DNA of 64,000 nt from Inia geoffrensis (GCA_036417435.1 CM070902.1:134343886-134407885), one strand, 5' to 3'. Positions 24,317-35,413 are shown, numbered from the stretch's first letter. Made by a program: numbers and translations. Notes: generated from the sequence alone by a model not told the origin.

Positions 24317-24838
24317 TTTGCTTATCTTACTGTGTTTGGGGTCTCCTTTTTGCAGACTGCAGGTTTGTAGTTCCCGTTGTTTTTAGTGTCTGTCCCCAGT
24401 GGCTAAAGTTGGTTCAGTGTGTTGTGTAGGCTTCCTGGTACAGGGGACTAGTGCCTTTGTTCTAGTGGATGAGGCTGGATCTTGTCTTTCTGGTGGGCAG
24501 GTCCACGTCTGGTGGTGTTTTTTGGGGTGTCTGTGGACTTACTATGATTTTAGGCAGCCTCTCTGCTAATGGGTGGAGTTGTGTTTCTGTCTTGCTAGTT
24601 GTTTGGCAGGGGGTGTCCAGCACTGTAGCTTGCTGGTCATTGAGTGAAGCTGGGTGCTGGTGTTGAGACGGAGATCTCTGGGAGATATTCGCCGTTTGAT
24701 ATTATGCGGAGCTGGGAGGTCTCTTGTGGACCAGTGTCCTGAAGTTGGCTCTCCCACCTCAGAGGTACAGCACTGACTGCTGGATGCAGCACCAAGAGCC
24801 TTTTATCCACATAGCTCAGAATAAAAGGGAGAAACAGT

Positions 24839-24897
<59 letters not shown>

Positions 24898-24898
24898 G
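24839..24898. repeat. (GAAA)n microsatellite in L1 5'UTR
   Basis: About 14 GAAA units on plus, followed by an A/T-rich zone to about 25000 with AAAAT-type units. Confidence 0.97.
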
Positions 24899-26312
24899 GA
24901 TAAAATAAAACAAAATAAAGTAAGGTAAAATAAAATAATTAAAGTAAAAAAATAATTAATATGAAAAAAAATTTTTTTAAGTTAAAAAAAAAAAAACAGA
25001 CAGATAGAACCCTAGGACAAATGGTGAAAGCAAAGTTATACAGACAAAATCTCACACAGAAGCACACACATATATACCCACAAGAAGAGGAAAAAGGGAA
25101 AAAATAATAAATCTTGCTCTCAAAGTCCACCTCCTCAATTTAGGATGATTCGTTGTCTATTCAGATATTCCACAGATGCAGGGTACATCAAGTTGATTGT
25201 GGAGCTTTAATCCGCTGCTCCTGAGGCTGCTGGGAGAGATTTCCTTTTCTCTTCTTTGTTCGCACAGCTCCCAGGTTCAGCTTTGGATTTAACTCTGCCT
25301 CTCCATGTACGTTGCCGGAGGGCATCTGTTTTTCGCTCAGACAGGATGAGGTTAAAAGAGCTGCTGATTCGGGGGCTCTGGCTCGCTCAGGCCGCGGCGA
25401 GGGAGGGTCATGGAGTGCGGGGTGAGCCTGCAGCAACAGAGGCCAGCATGATGTTGCACCAGCCTGAGTAGCGCTGTGTATTCTCCCGGGGAAGTTGTCC
25501 CTGGATCCCAGGACCCTGGCAGTGGCAGGCTGCACAGGCTCCCCGGAAGGAAGGTGCAGCCAGTGACCTGTGCTCACACACAGCCTTCTTGGTGACGGCA
25601 GCAGCAGCCTTAGAATCTCATGTCCGTCTCTGGGGTCCGCACTGTTAACCGCGGCTCGCGCCCATCTCTGGAGCTCCTTAAAGCAGCTCTCTTAATCCCC
25701 TCTCCTCGTGCACCAGGAAACAAAGAGGGAAGAAAAAGTCTCTTGCCTCTTTGGCAGGTCCAGGCTTTTCCCTGGACTCCCTCCTGGCTAGCCGTGGTGC
25801 ACTAGCCTCCTTCAGACTGTGTTCACGCCACCAACCCCAATCCTCTCCCTGCAATCTGACTGAAGCCCGAGCCTCAGCTCCCAGCCCTGCCCAGCCCGGT
25901 GGGTGAGCAGGCAAGCCTGTTGGGCTGGTGAGTGCTGGTTGTCACTGATCCTCTGGGCGGGAATCTCTCTGCTTTGCCTTCCGCACCCCTGTTGCTGTGC
26001 TCTCCTCTGCAGCTCCAAAGCTTTCCCCCCCACCACCCGCAGTCTCCGCCCGCGAAGGGGCTTCCTAGTGCGTGGAAACCTTTCCTCCTTCACAGCTCCC
26101 TCCCACCGGTGCAGGTCCTGTCCCTATTCTTTTGTCTCTGTTTATTCTTTTTTCTTTTGCCCTACCCAGGTACGCAGGGAGTTTCTTGCCTTTTGGGAGG
26201 TCTGAAGTCTTCTGCCAGCATTCAGTAGGTGTTCTGTAGGAGTTGTTCCACATGTAGATGTATTTCTGATGTATCTGTGGGGAGGAAGGTGATCTCCGTG
26301 TCTTACTCTTCT

Positions 26313-26321
26313 GCCATCTTG
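26313..26321 (-). promoter_or_regulatory. YY1-like site at L1 5' end
   Basis: The minus strand reads CAAGATGGC within about 15 bases of the element's 5' end. Human L1 has a YY1 site of this sequence near its start that sets the transcription start. The role here is by analogy. Confidence 0.7.
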
Positions 26322-26559
26322 CCCCCGGTTCCTCCTATCATTCTCTTTTAAAAGGAACCATGAGTTTTCAAAATATCTGATCCTGGGTCTTGCAGCAGGA
26401 AACGTCAAGTTGAGCCTGCAAATTTCTTTTTCCAGAAAGCAAAGACACTTCCAGAGGCACCTGCAGTTCGTTGGGTAAGGAGGCCAGCCGGAAGAGAGGG
26501 AAGCAACAAGCACCATCAGTTACCATGCATCCTAATTACCTTGTTGTTCCCTAAGATTT

Positions 26560-26655
26560 TGAATTCTTACAATTATTTTATTTTTTGATCTTCAGCCCAG
26601 GCATTCTGGAATTGCTTCCAACATATGCAGGTCCAGAAGAGCCTTCCTCAGGAAA
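26560..26655 (+). repeat. Unidentified repeat, copy B
   Basis: 'cccaggcattctggaattgc' followed by 'ttccaacatatgcaggtcca' aligns with the minus-strand repeat at 18690-18800. Family unknown. The two copies lie in opposite orientation on either side of the 7-kb L1. Confidence 0.6.
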
Positions 26656-28033
26656 AAACCCACAAATCTAACATAGGCAGACAGTATGATGAGTGGTTTC
26701 AATAGACACGTAATTAAAGATAATAGCATCAGATAAGCAAATTATTGGTTCCCCAAGTTATTTCTCTTAAACAATCCTTCTGTAACCTTCTGCTTTTGAA
26801 CTGATTTTTCTTTATATACATGCTACTGTTTTTTTATTCATCTATTTTAAGGCAGTTTTAGGGCTGAGTTCCAGTTCCATAAGCTAAGTTTAGTAGAAGA
26901 ACCTTGACTCTGTTGATAGTCAAAAAGACCAAGGTAACACACAGCATGCTACAAGATCATTGCAGTGTATTCATATTTCCAATATCGTCTACAGAAAAGG
27001 CTGAGGACTGAACAATCCAAATTATGTGATTTTTTTAACCTCCAGGTTAAACCTACAAATGTGAGCTTCTTTCCTTAGGGGGATCAAAATGTGTAAAGAT
27101 AAGTGTAAAAAGAGAGAATATACTATAGAAAGAGGGACAATGCTAAATGTATGGAACTGAACAGAAAACTAGCTAAGACACTATGTATATTTATCATTAA
27201 GCCAAAGATTGACTCTAACTCTGGTAAAACCAAACTCAAGGTAGCTCTTGGTCATAAAACTAAGACACCATTAAACTGAGAAAAATATGTTAGAGAATGG
27301 AAAAGTAAATCTAAATAAAAGATAAGGAGAAAAAGTTAAATATAATGTAAATCCAAAAGAGATCCTTTTGCACAAAGAGAGAAAATTTAGTAATTATGTC
27401 CAATAAATAAATTTAGGAATTAGTAGTAGAACAAGCTAAATGATAGGGATAAAACTGACAGTAAAACATTTGAGTGCAAATATAGCATTTTAGAAATAAG
27501 TATACTTAACTACTGAGGAAAAACAGTGAGAAAAGAGAAATACAACAAGGCTTACTGCAGAGAAGGCACTGTGAGCTTCCTAAGCCCGCCTAGAACCACA
27601 TTCCTGGAGCCTCTGTGAGCTGGTCCCCGCAGCCCTGTGGGCCAACCACAGGGGACCTGGTGTGGAAAGGCGGGAGGGAAGCCAGCAGTTCTTCATAACT
27701 GCTGGAGCTAAAAGCCGAAAAAAGAAAGAAAAGAGAAAATCTAGTCTTGAACATGTGAACGTGATAAAAATCATAAACATAAAAATGTTTGTTCTGAAGT
27801 CTGGCTGTAGAGTGTTGACACCTCCACTCCATTTAGCGTCACACTGAGGCAGTGGTCCATTACAATGATTCTCCAAATGTTAAGACTCAGTTCAATTTAA
27901 TTCTGTCTTTTCCATGTCATTCTAATCATTCTTTTCATTTTTATAACTAGTATAACACACATATTATCACATGAATATTAAATACCTAAGAGAAGAAATT
28001 TTTATAAACAATTGGTTGATAAAATGCATATTT
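26656..28033. other. Unique AT-rich DNA, no gene seen
   Basis: A-rich, especially 27100-27560. A GC-richer patch at 27580-27680 has no coding or repeat likeness that I recognise. Confidence 0.45.
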
Positions 28034-28049
28034 AAAATCAATCTGTGTA

Positions 28050-28214
28050 TGACTCCCACTCTCCTCCTTGACAATAAAGTCCCACTTGTCCATGCTGTAT
28101 TTGGAGTTGAGTTCAACCTCTCTCCCCCACTGTAAAATCCCATTGTAGTGGTACCCATTCCTATCACAATGGTACTGAATAAAATCTGTCTTAACATAAA
28201 AAAATAAATAAAAT
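28050..28214 (+). mobile_element. Short poly(A)-tailed retrocopy of an RNA 3' end
   Basis: A 165-bp insert with an AATAAA signal ('ctgaataaaatctgtcttaa') a dozen bases before an A-rich tail. It is flanked by a perfect 16-bp duplication AAAATCAATCTGTGTA at 28034-28049 and 28215-28230. These are hallmarks of L1-mediated retroposition. The body resembles no SINE here. The 'aataaaatctgtctta' end resembles retroviral LTR polyadenylation regions, so the source may be an LTR-terminated transcript. Confidence 0.85.
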
Positions 28215-28230
28215 AAAATCAATCTGTGTA

Positions 28231-28854
28231 AATTAATCACCATATTGTATTTTAGAAAGTACTTTTTTCTCCCAGTTTTTTTGGAGGGTTTGGTTTACCT
28301 GAACAATGCTCTAAGCCTCCATTCTGCCTGTGTAGGTGGTCTGAGGCAGACTACTGAAAGCTCAGGTGAAGGTAAACTTCATAGCAATTAGTACTCCCTG
28401 TCCTCATTTGAACGAGTACAAACCAAATATCACTGCTCCAATTCACTGATCTCTGGCTGGATTTCTTGCATAAAAAATAATAACAGAAGGCAATTAAACA
28501 CATGAACAGACTGAGTAAAATTGTAGTGTGTTAACCCTGAAAGAGAATACACCTAAATGCCATTCTCGTGATTGTGCTATTTCATAACACATCTGCTCTC
28601 AAAAGGTATTGCAGATGTGAGTCTTGCAGAAAAACTGGTTTAATTTCATAAACATACATAAGCTATCTATGTATATATAAATTTCAAGAATACAGTCACA
28701 AAATTGAGGCATCTTTTCATTCTTCTTCTAATTAGGGTACATTTTCCTTTTGTCTTATTCTTGGTTGATGATTACTAAGTAAACTCAACAGAGATTTTGC
28801 TATTTGTTTAGCTGAGATAACATTGATTTATAACATTATGTGAGTGTCACATGT
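28231..28854. other. Unique DNA, no gene seen
   Basis: Nothing recognised. Confidence 0.45.
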
Positions 28855-29238
28855 ACAACATTATATATTTACTTCTGTATACCCTACAGCATGATCACAC
28901 CAAAAATTTAGTTTCCGTGCATCACTATACAGTTAATCCCCTTCACCCATTTCGCCCTCCTGCCAACCCCTTCCCCTCTGGTAATTACTACTCTGTTCTC
29001 TGTATCTACATGTTTATTTTTGTTTTGTTTGATTTGTTCATTTATTTTGTTTTTGTTTGTTTATTAGCTTTTTAGATTCCACATATAAGTGAGATAATAC
29101 AGTATTGGTCTTTCTCTGACTTATTTCATTTCGCATATATCCTCAAGGTCCATACATGTTGTCACAAATGGAAGGATTTCATCTTTTTATGACTAAGTAA
29201 TATCCTATTGTATATATATACCACATCTTCTTTATCAA
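28855..29238 (-). repeat. 5'-truncated L1 3' end
   Basis: 'ttccacatataagtgagata', 'ctttctctgacttatttcat' and 'attgtatatatataccacat' are the reversed L1 ORF2 end and 3'UTR. Confidence 0.85.
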
Positions 29239-31229
29239 GACTTTACTATTTTTAATTATTACATAAACAATTTACCTAGCTTTAAAAGCCAGGAAAATCA
29301 GCATTGTAGACCAGTCATATGATCATGTATATTTTAACAACTAAGTTGTATGAAAGTTAAGAGGCTTGGGTCCTTGAAGGCTCAGAGGGACAGAGACCCA
29401 GTGCAAGTACTGTTGGAAGCCCAGGCAAAGCCTAGACAGGACTGGGCTTCCCAACATGCCCAGCCTCAGTGCTTTACACCCATCTAGATTCTGAAGTTTA
29501 TTTTTCAGAAATAAAATGGGACTAAAGGAATATATGTCCCCTCTCTCACCTCTTATGCAGAAGACTGGCAAATATTATGTGGCGTACACTTCAATTTTAA
29601 ATGTTGTAAACAAGTAAGTCTATAATTTTAGTTGTTGTTTTTTCTTATCCAACCAAGATTTTAGTTTTTCAAACAAACCAAAATACGCTTACCCCTGCCC
29701 ACTACTGGTCTACTTCATATGGGTTTCCGTTTATACAACTGTTTTACTGAACTGGTATATTTTGTCAACACATTAGTAAAGATCTTAAAGCACATATTTC
29801 ACTTTAATCCTTTGTAGAGTAACCATGTACTTTAATGTGATTATCAAGGTTGGAATAAATCTAGCCTCAAAAAATAAAATAGATGATTCTCTGTATGTTT
29901 ATATTTCTCTTTCCAGATACTTTCTGTTTGGAAGTAGATGTTGTCTGGAGACAACATATAGAGAAATTAAGAGGTAAGGATAGTAAGGGGATAATGAGGT
30001 ATTCTATATTTGGAAAAATGACTTTTTTCTTTTAAGATAGAGTTTTGAAAGAGTGTATTGTTTCAGGGAAGAACTAAGATCACCTGGAATCTGAAGAGCT
30101 GCTATGAATAGATTATCCAGAACTATTTTATTTGCCAAGTTGATGTGATTTCTCTTTTTCCCCTGAGCTATTTTCATCCCAATTCTTTACTTTTTCTTTT
30201 TGGTAAAAGTAGATTTTATTCTTCAGGCATAGAACACTCATTTTGTTATTTTGAACTATCAGAGACTTGGTTTATAGGAATAATAATGCAAGTTTTCATT
30301 AAGATTTTTTGTTGAGGTGTGGGGAATGTTGCCCAAATATGTGATAAAGGCAAATATTTTCAGTGAACAAATTACATATATTTTTATGATGCAAACATTT
30401 AACTTGACATTTCTACTCCCCAGACTCTGAGCAAGTAAAAGTGTATTGAGAATGTGTGAATTTAAGCATTTATAATTAGTGATAATTAGCATATTTATAG
30501 TAACTGTCACTCTACTTATAAAGATCTAGGTTTTACCAACCATTTGCATCACCACGCACACCCATCAGCTCTAGCCCTCCTATCCAAGGCAGACCCAGAA
30601 CTAATGGAAAATCAAATTTGACCATTCCAAGGTTCTTAAAAAGTAGTGGCTTCTGTATTTCTAAAAAATCTGAACTACATGTTTTGGTTTTCTTAATGCC
30701 CTTATGATCACTCAATCCACATTTCTTTTTACTGCAACACATTTAGAGCTGTTTGTTAGAGGTGGTTATAGTTTTTCTAAGGGTTTAAAATAAGATTAAA
30801 CACCTCTGACTCCATTTAACGCTGCTGCTTCCGCCTTTTTTCAGCCCAAGATCACCACCACACCGCCTTTCGTATTCGCTTAATATTTATGATATGCCAA
30901 GAGCTATATCAAAGACAAAATATCTTCCCTTGGGATAGCAACTTAAAGAACCACATTACTTTCATCTTACTGTGGGTGTTTGGGGAGCATTTTTCTCTAA
31001 CAAGGATTTATGTATTATGGTATCTGTCCGGGCATGGAAAATTTTATGAGTATACTCGACAAGCTAATTGTGAAAGGGCTGGTGAGCAAGGGCTGTTGCT
31101 CCCAGTCTGCAGTGCTGGACTTGACTCTGGTAAGACACTGGCAGAAACGAGACAATGGGAAAGTGAAAGGGCCATGGAAGGAGGACGGAAAAGGGCAAAA
31201 AACTGACGTCCACGAATGAGAAAGGAAAA
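29239..31229. other. Unique DNA, no gene seen
   Basis: Two kb without a recognised repeat. A 105-codon plus frame at 30889-31206 starts with ATG but resembles no protein. The right end may already belong to the LTR that follows. Confidence 0.4.
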
Positions 31230-31799
31230 AGCAAACCTTCACAGCTGACAGCGGGCCTGATCCTACCAGCTGGCCTTGGGGTTGACAGCGCTCGCCCCTG
31301 GCCCTGCTGCTCTGTTGAGCCCATGCAGGCTGCCGGAGCACCAACACTGGGTGAGGTGGATCGGCGTCCATGATGCAGGGAAAAAGGCGCAAGACCACTC
31401 AGTAATCTCTTCTGAGCTCAACAACAAACAAGGTCACTGTGCAATCATAAAACTGGTCAAATGCCCTCTGTCCCAGCAGAGTGATTACTGGTTCTTTACC
31501 AGTTGCAACTTTAGCCCCTCCTCCTTTCTCCTGCCTCCTAGACAAAAATGATTATGATACTCCATCATAGAATTGCTCTTACTTCCAGACAACACCCAAA
31601 CCGTGGTAAATGCCTGCTTTTTGAGCCTTCCCCCAAAAAGTGTCACAGAAGCCAAATTCCCATAAAAATCCCTTCTAACTCTTTCTTGATGAGAGACCCC
31701 ATATTTCCCCACAGTCTCCGTGATTGCAATGAGGCCAGCCAATAAACCCCAATTCGTTTGACTGCAGGTGTATTACTGGTGGTTTTTGGTGGCAGTGCA
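31230..31799 (+). repeat. Probable retroviral LTR, family uncertain
   Basis: Features of an LTR 3' half: 'cccataaaaatcccttctaa' (TATA-like), 'gaggccagccaataaacccc' (AATAAA) and a final CA near 'ggtggcagtgca'. The 5' boundary was not found and no internal viral gene is visible. Confidence 0.5.
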
Positions 31800-31844
31800 T
31801 GAACAAGAAGAAGGCTTAGATTTTAAATTTCTAAATATTTCATT

Positions 31845-31995
31845 TTCAAAATGTGTCAGAACTACTTGAGCCTGTTTCTTAAAAATGAAGATTCCTGGGC
31901 TCAATCCTACATCACCTGAGCCTCAGCTGAAGCCCAGGATCTGCATTTCACAAGCTCCCCAAGTGATACTTATGTGCATGAAAGAGTGTGAACAA
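31845..31995 (+). repeat. MER5A (hAT-Charlie MITE)
   Basis: 'agattcctgggctcaatcct', 'ggatctgcatttcacaagct' and 'ccccaagtgatacttatgtg' follow MER5A, a short non-autonomous hAT transposon of placental mammals. Confidence 0.75.
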
Positions 31996-32404
31996 CTCCA
32001 TCTATTTTCATGCATGTTGAAGAAGAGTCCATCCAAGTAAAGCCAGCAGGGGACTGTGCACCTCACCCATACGGGTACCTCTCCTTGGGAGGTCACTTCC
32101 AAAGCCTCGCAAGCTTAAAAATATAATTTTGTAAATATAGTTGATCCTCATTATTTGCAGATTCCACATCCGTGAATTCCCCTACTTGCTAAAATTCACT
32201 TGTAACTCCCAAATCCATACTTGTGGCCCTTTGAGGTCATTTACAGACTTGTGCAGGACCTTGAAAAATCTGAATGGCACACATTCCCAGCTGAGGTGGA
32301 AGCAGGTGCTCCCCGCCTTTTTCCAGCTCCTATGGTGAGAGGGCCACAGGGTGCAGGCAGTAGGGCAGGGTCACGCACAAGGCTGCCATGCTGGGGCCAG
32401 CTGG
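31996..32404. other. Unique DNA, no gene seen
   Basis: Nothing recognised. GC-rich at its right end (32290-32400). Confidence 0.4.
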
Positions 32405-32527
32405 AGGGGGCTTGAATCCGTACTCTGGCATCTGTTAGTGATGCAGCCTTGGGCAAGTCACCTAAGGCTTCTGAACCTTTGGTTCTCTCTCTCTGTTTCT
32501 GTCTCTCTGTGTTTGTGTGTGTGTCTC
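32405..32527 (+). repeat. MIR SINE, 5' segment (split)
   Basis: 'cagccttgggcaagtcacct' and 'ttctgaacctttggttctc' follow MIR. A TC/TG-rich run follows. MIR resumes at 33275 after an L1. Confidence 0.75.
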
Positions 32528-33274
32528 TCAATTTTTTTTTTATTGTGATGAAATAGATATAACACATTTTAACCATTTTAAAGTATACAATTCTCTGGTA
32601 TTAAGTACATTCACAGTGTTATACGATCATGATTGCCATCCATTTCCAGACCTCTTTCATCACCCTAAACAAAAGCTCTGTACCCATTAAATAATAACAT
32701 CCATCTCCTTCTGCCCCCAGCCCCTGGTAACTTCTATTCTACTTTCTGTCTCTATAAATTTGCCTATTCTAGCAAATTTATACAAGTAAAATTATAAAAA
32801 CAGTTGTCCTTTTGTGTCTGGTTTATTTCTCTTAGCATAATATTTTCAGATTTCATCCACATTGTATGTATGAGAATACATATGTATGTATGTATCAGAA
32901 TCTCATTCCTCCTTACAGACAAATAATATTCCATTGTACATATGTACCACATTTTGTTTATCCATTCACATGGACATTTGAGCTGTTTCCACCTTTTGCG
33001 TATTGTGAATAACACTACCATGAACACTCACATACAAGTATATGTGTGAGTACCTGTTTTCCTACACACCTAGGAGTGGAATTACTGGGTCATACCATAC
33101 TTCTATGTTTAACTTCTTGAGGAACCGCCAAACTGTTTGCCACAGCAGCTGCAACATTTTACAATCTCACCAGCAGTGTGTAAGGTTTCCATTTTCTCCA
33201 CATCCTCACCAACACTTATTTCCCCCCTCCCCTTTTAAAAAAAATAATCGCCATGCTAATGGGTGCAAAATAGT
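32528..33274 (-). repeat. Old L1 (L1MB/MC-type) 3' part
   Basis: Starts with a T-run (the reversed A tail), then 'taacacattttaaccatttt', 'atattccattgtacatatgt' and 'aggagtggaattactgggtc', the reversed L1 3'UTR and ORF2 end. A (TATG)n patch lies near 32866-32895. Confidence 0.9.
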
Positions 33275-33365
33275 TTTCTTTTTTGTAAAATAAAGAAAAT
33301 AGGATCTACTAGGGTGAGTTGTTTTCAAATTTGAAGATTGTAATTGGTGATATGTATATAATTAT
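33275..33365 (+). repeat. MIR SINE, 3' segment (split)
   Basis: 'ttttgtaaaataaagaaaat' followed by 'ggatctactagggtgagttg' continues the MIR broken at 32527. Confidence 0.6.
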
Positions 33366-33404
33366 ATATATATAAATAATTTGCTTCCATACCCTCTCAA
33401 AGCA

Positions 33405-33755
33405 TATTACCCTTTTAGCCCTGTGATATATCCACCAACCCAGAAGCTCTCTGAACTTGTTCAATAATTTTTATAGAGCTCAATCTCGAATGCCTCCTCC
33501 TTCCCTCCCCTAGGTCTGTGGGTGGGCCCAAGAGCTCCAACCCTCTAATCACTTGGTCCTTCTGGTGACCAGCCTCATCTTAAGGCTACCTAGGATCCCC
33601 ATTCTAAGTCACTTAATTAACATGAACTCATGTGTGCTTTGAAAGGACTCCTCGTGAATACCTAAAGACACTCCCATCACTCAGGAAATCCCAAGAGTTT
33701 TAGGGTCTCTGTGCCAGGAACCAGGGACAAAAGACCTAATACTTCTTATACCACA
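33405..33755 (-). repeat. Probable old LTR, reverse orientation
   Basis: 'gatatatccaccaacccaga', 'gctccaaccctctaatcact' and 'gtgccaggaaccagggacaa' match an interspersed LTR-like repeat I recognise in mammals but cannot name safely. Confidence 0.5.
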
Positions 33756-34070
33756 ACCTCAAAACTGATCTATTTAGTGCTAGTGAACATCTGGGAGATT
33801 TCCAGTTTTTTACCATTACAAGCAACGTTGTAATAAATATCCTTGAACACATCTTCTGATGCATGTGTGCAAGAATTTCTTTAGGACATTCTAGAGATGA
33901 AACTGAAGGGTCATCCGGATTATGCACATTTTCAACTTTACTAAGAATTTGGCAAATTATTCTCCAGCGTGCTGGTCGTACTTATTTGCACCCATACCAA
34001 TGTTTGGAATTTTCAAATTTTCTCCCATCCCCAATTCCTTCTTTTGTGCCTCAGTGTATACAAAAGGATG
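33756..34070 (-). repeat. Old L1 (L1ME) fragment
   Basis: 'gcaagaatttctttaggaca' and 'gatgaaactgaagggtcat' are the reversed L1ME ORF2 end. Diverged. Confidence 0.65.
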
Positions 34071-34082
34071 TAGGAAAGAAGG

Positions 34083-34130
34083 AAAACTAACATTTATTGA
34101 GTTGCCTACTCTGTGTGCTAAGTAAGTATT
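34083..34130 (-). repeat. MIR SINE, first segment (split by LTR)
   Basis: 'taacatttattgagttgcct' and 'actctgtgtgctaagtaag' are reversed MIR. The element continues at 34623. Confidence 0.8.
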
Positions 34131-34622
34131 ATTGGGGTTCAGGACACACTACCCCAAAATATGACACTTTGGCATATTAAATATCTTAAGCTCAAGGAGC
34201 TTGAGAAAATGGTAGGAGCAGGAAGGTCACTCTGAACCACCCCTCACCTTCTTTCCTGAAAGCAGAAGATAAATCTTCCTTGTGAAATGTACCCTCCCTG
34301 TACCAGGAAGGTGGAAGGCATCCTTATCACCAGAGAGAGAATTTAGGTCCAAGAAGTCTGTGTAAACAAACCTGTTACTTCTTCACCATTATGCTGCTCC
34401 TAGGCCAAACCCCTTTTTCTTGTCAATTCTTCACAAATTTATTGTTTCTTTGTCTAAATGGTGTAAAATCTTCCTGCTTTGGTCACTTCTTTGAGTCTCA
34501 TATCTTTGTGGGGACCCTGTAAATACACATGAAATTAAATTTGCTTTCTTTCCTGTTAATCTGCCTTTTTACTATAGAGGGGTCTAGAAGGGTAGAGGGA
34601 AAATTATTTTTCCTCCCCTACA
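34131..34622 (+). mobile_element. Solo LTR with GTATT target duplication
   Basis: About 490 bp starting near TGGGGTTC and ending in TACA, flanked by GTATT at 34126-34130 and 34623-34627. Internal marks: 'ggtgtaaaatcttcctgctt' before 'cacatgaaattaaatttgct', giving an ATTAAA polyadenylation signal. No gag, pol or env lies next to it. It is probably an endogenous retrovirus LTR left after recombination. The class is not certain. Confidence 0.8.
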
Positions 34623-34690
34623 GTATTCACTGTCTGTTTTCACATGTGCTATTTCATTTCATTTGACCCTTCCTTGTTCTGTTTATTCCC
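34623..34690 (-). repeat. MIR SINE, second segment
   Basis: 'ttttcacatgtgctatttca' and 'tttcatttgaccctt' continue the reversed MIR. Confidence 0.65.
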
Positions 34691-34699
34691 CTTTATCCT

Positions 34700-35336
34700 C
34701 ATTTTCTACACCTATTCTTCACCCTCCTTCTATATCCCTACAACTTTTCTACTGTGTTTAAGGTATATCCTTCTATTTGTATGAGATTATGTGTTTTGCA
34801 TGTATGTATTTTTTTATTCACATAATAGTAAGTGTGATATATCTCATTCTGCTTCCTGCTGTTTGTAGTCAGCACTGGTTGTTGGGATAATCCCCACTGC
34901 TACTTGTTCTCTGGTCCTTTCCTTCTAACTGCTATACTTCAAGCTATGTATCCACCTTAGTTTGCTGATCTCTTCCTCCAGTGAGAAACACTCAGATGGC
35001 TTCCAACCACCTCCGCCACCATCGCTGCTGCAATGAGAACACTTATACACACCCCCTCAGAGAACGTGTGAGAATGTCTGTGGGGTATATATCCAGGAAG
35101 GAGACTGTTGGACCACCAATTATTAGTGTACTTAAGTTAACTAAGTATTCCAGGTACGATTCTGAAGATTGATTTACATCCCATCCACAGTGCATGAGTG
35201 AGTGCTTTTATATCCTACAGCCTCTTCAGATCATCATTCTCAGATCACTAGGAACAAAGGAAACTCAGAATTTCTGTGCCTTGTTTTTTAAATTTTCTTA
35301 ACCATGTTTTTTAATGATCAAAAGTTTTAAATTATG
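34700..35336 (-). repeat. Old L1 (L1M), left part of split element
   Basis: Reversed L1 ORF2 remnants ('ggggtatatatccaggaagg', 'tttacatcccatccacagtg', 'ttaatgatcaaaagttttaa'). The element resumes at 40413 after the younger L1. Confidence 0.65.
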
Positions 35337-35413
35337 ATGAAGAGCAGAACCAAGAAGAACTACAATCCTGCAGCCTGTGGAACAAAAACCACATTCACTG
35401 AAAGATAGACAAG

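Larger units (their letters stand above)
19140..26326 (-). mobile_element. Near full-length LINE-1
   Basis: An autonomous retrotransposon copy of about 7.2 kb with all parts in order on the minus strand: 5'UTR (about 26326-24317), ORF1 (24316-23390), a short spacer of about 25 bp, ORF2 (23364-19543), 3'UTR and A-rich tail (T-runs about 19135-19162 on plus). Both frames carry disabling changes, so it cannot be autonomous. A possible target duplication is TTCTCTTTT at 19131-19139 and 26341-26349, but about 14 extra bases lie between the 5' end and the right copy, so the call is tentative. Fewer lesions than the L1 at 35.3 kb suggest a younger insertion. Confidence 0.96.
24317..26326 (-). promoter_or_regulatory. 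L1 5'UTR with internal promoter
   Basis: About 2 kb upstream of ORF1, GC-richer and with more CpGs than its surroundings (about 25300-26100). This is the region that drives L1 transcription in known elements. It has an A/T-rich zone with a GAAA microsatellite at its ORF1 side. Open frames on both strands here (such as 25188-25577 minus and 25903-26205 plus) begin at GTG and resemble no protein. Confidence 0.85.

Noticed and set aside
25188..25577. 129-codon sense-strand frame in the L1 5'UTR
   Set aside because: Non-ATG start in a GC-richer region; likely chance.
25903..26205. Antisense frame in the L1 5'UTR, at a place comparable to primate ORF0
   Set aside because: It starts at GTG with no in-frame ATG and has no similarity I can see, so an ORF0 counterpart is not supported.
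31230..34622. Possible full endogenous retrovirus between two LTR-like blocks
   Set aside because: The blocks at 31.2 and 34.1 kb are not similar to each other, and the interval holds MER5A, MIR and L1 rather than gag, pol or env.
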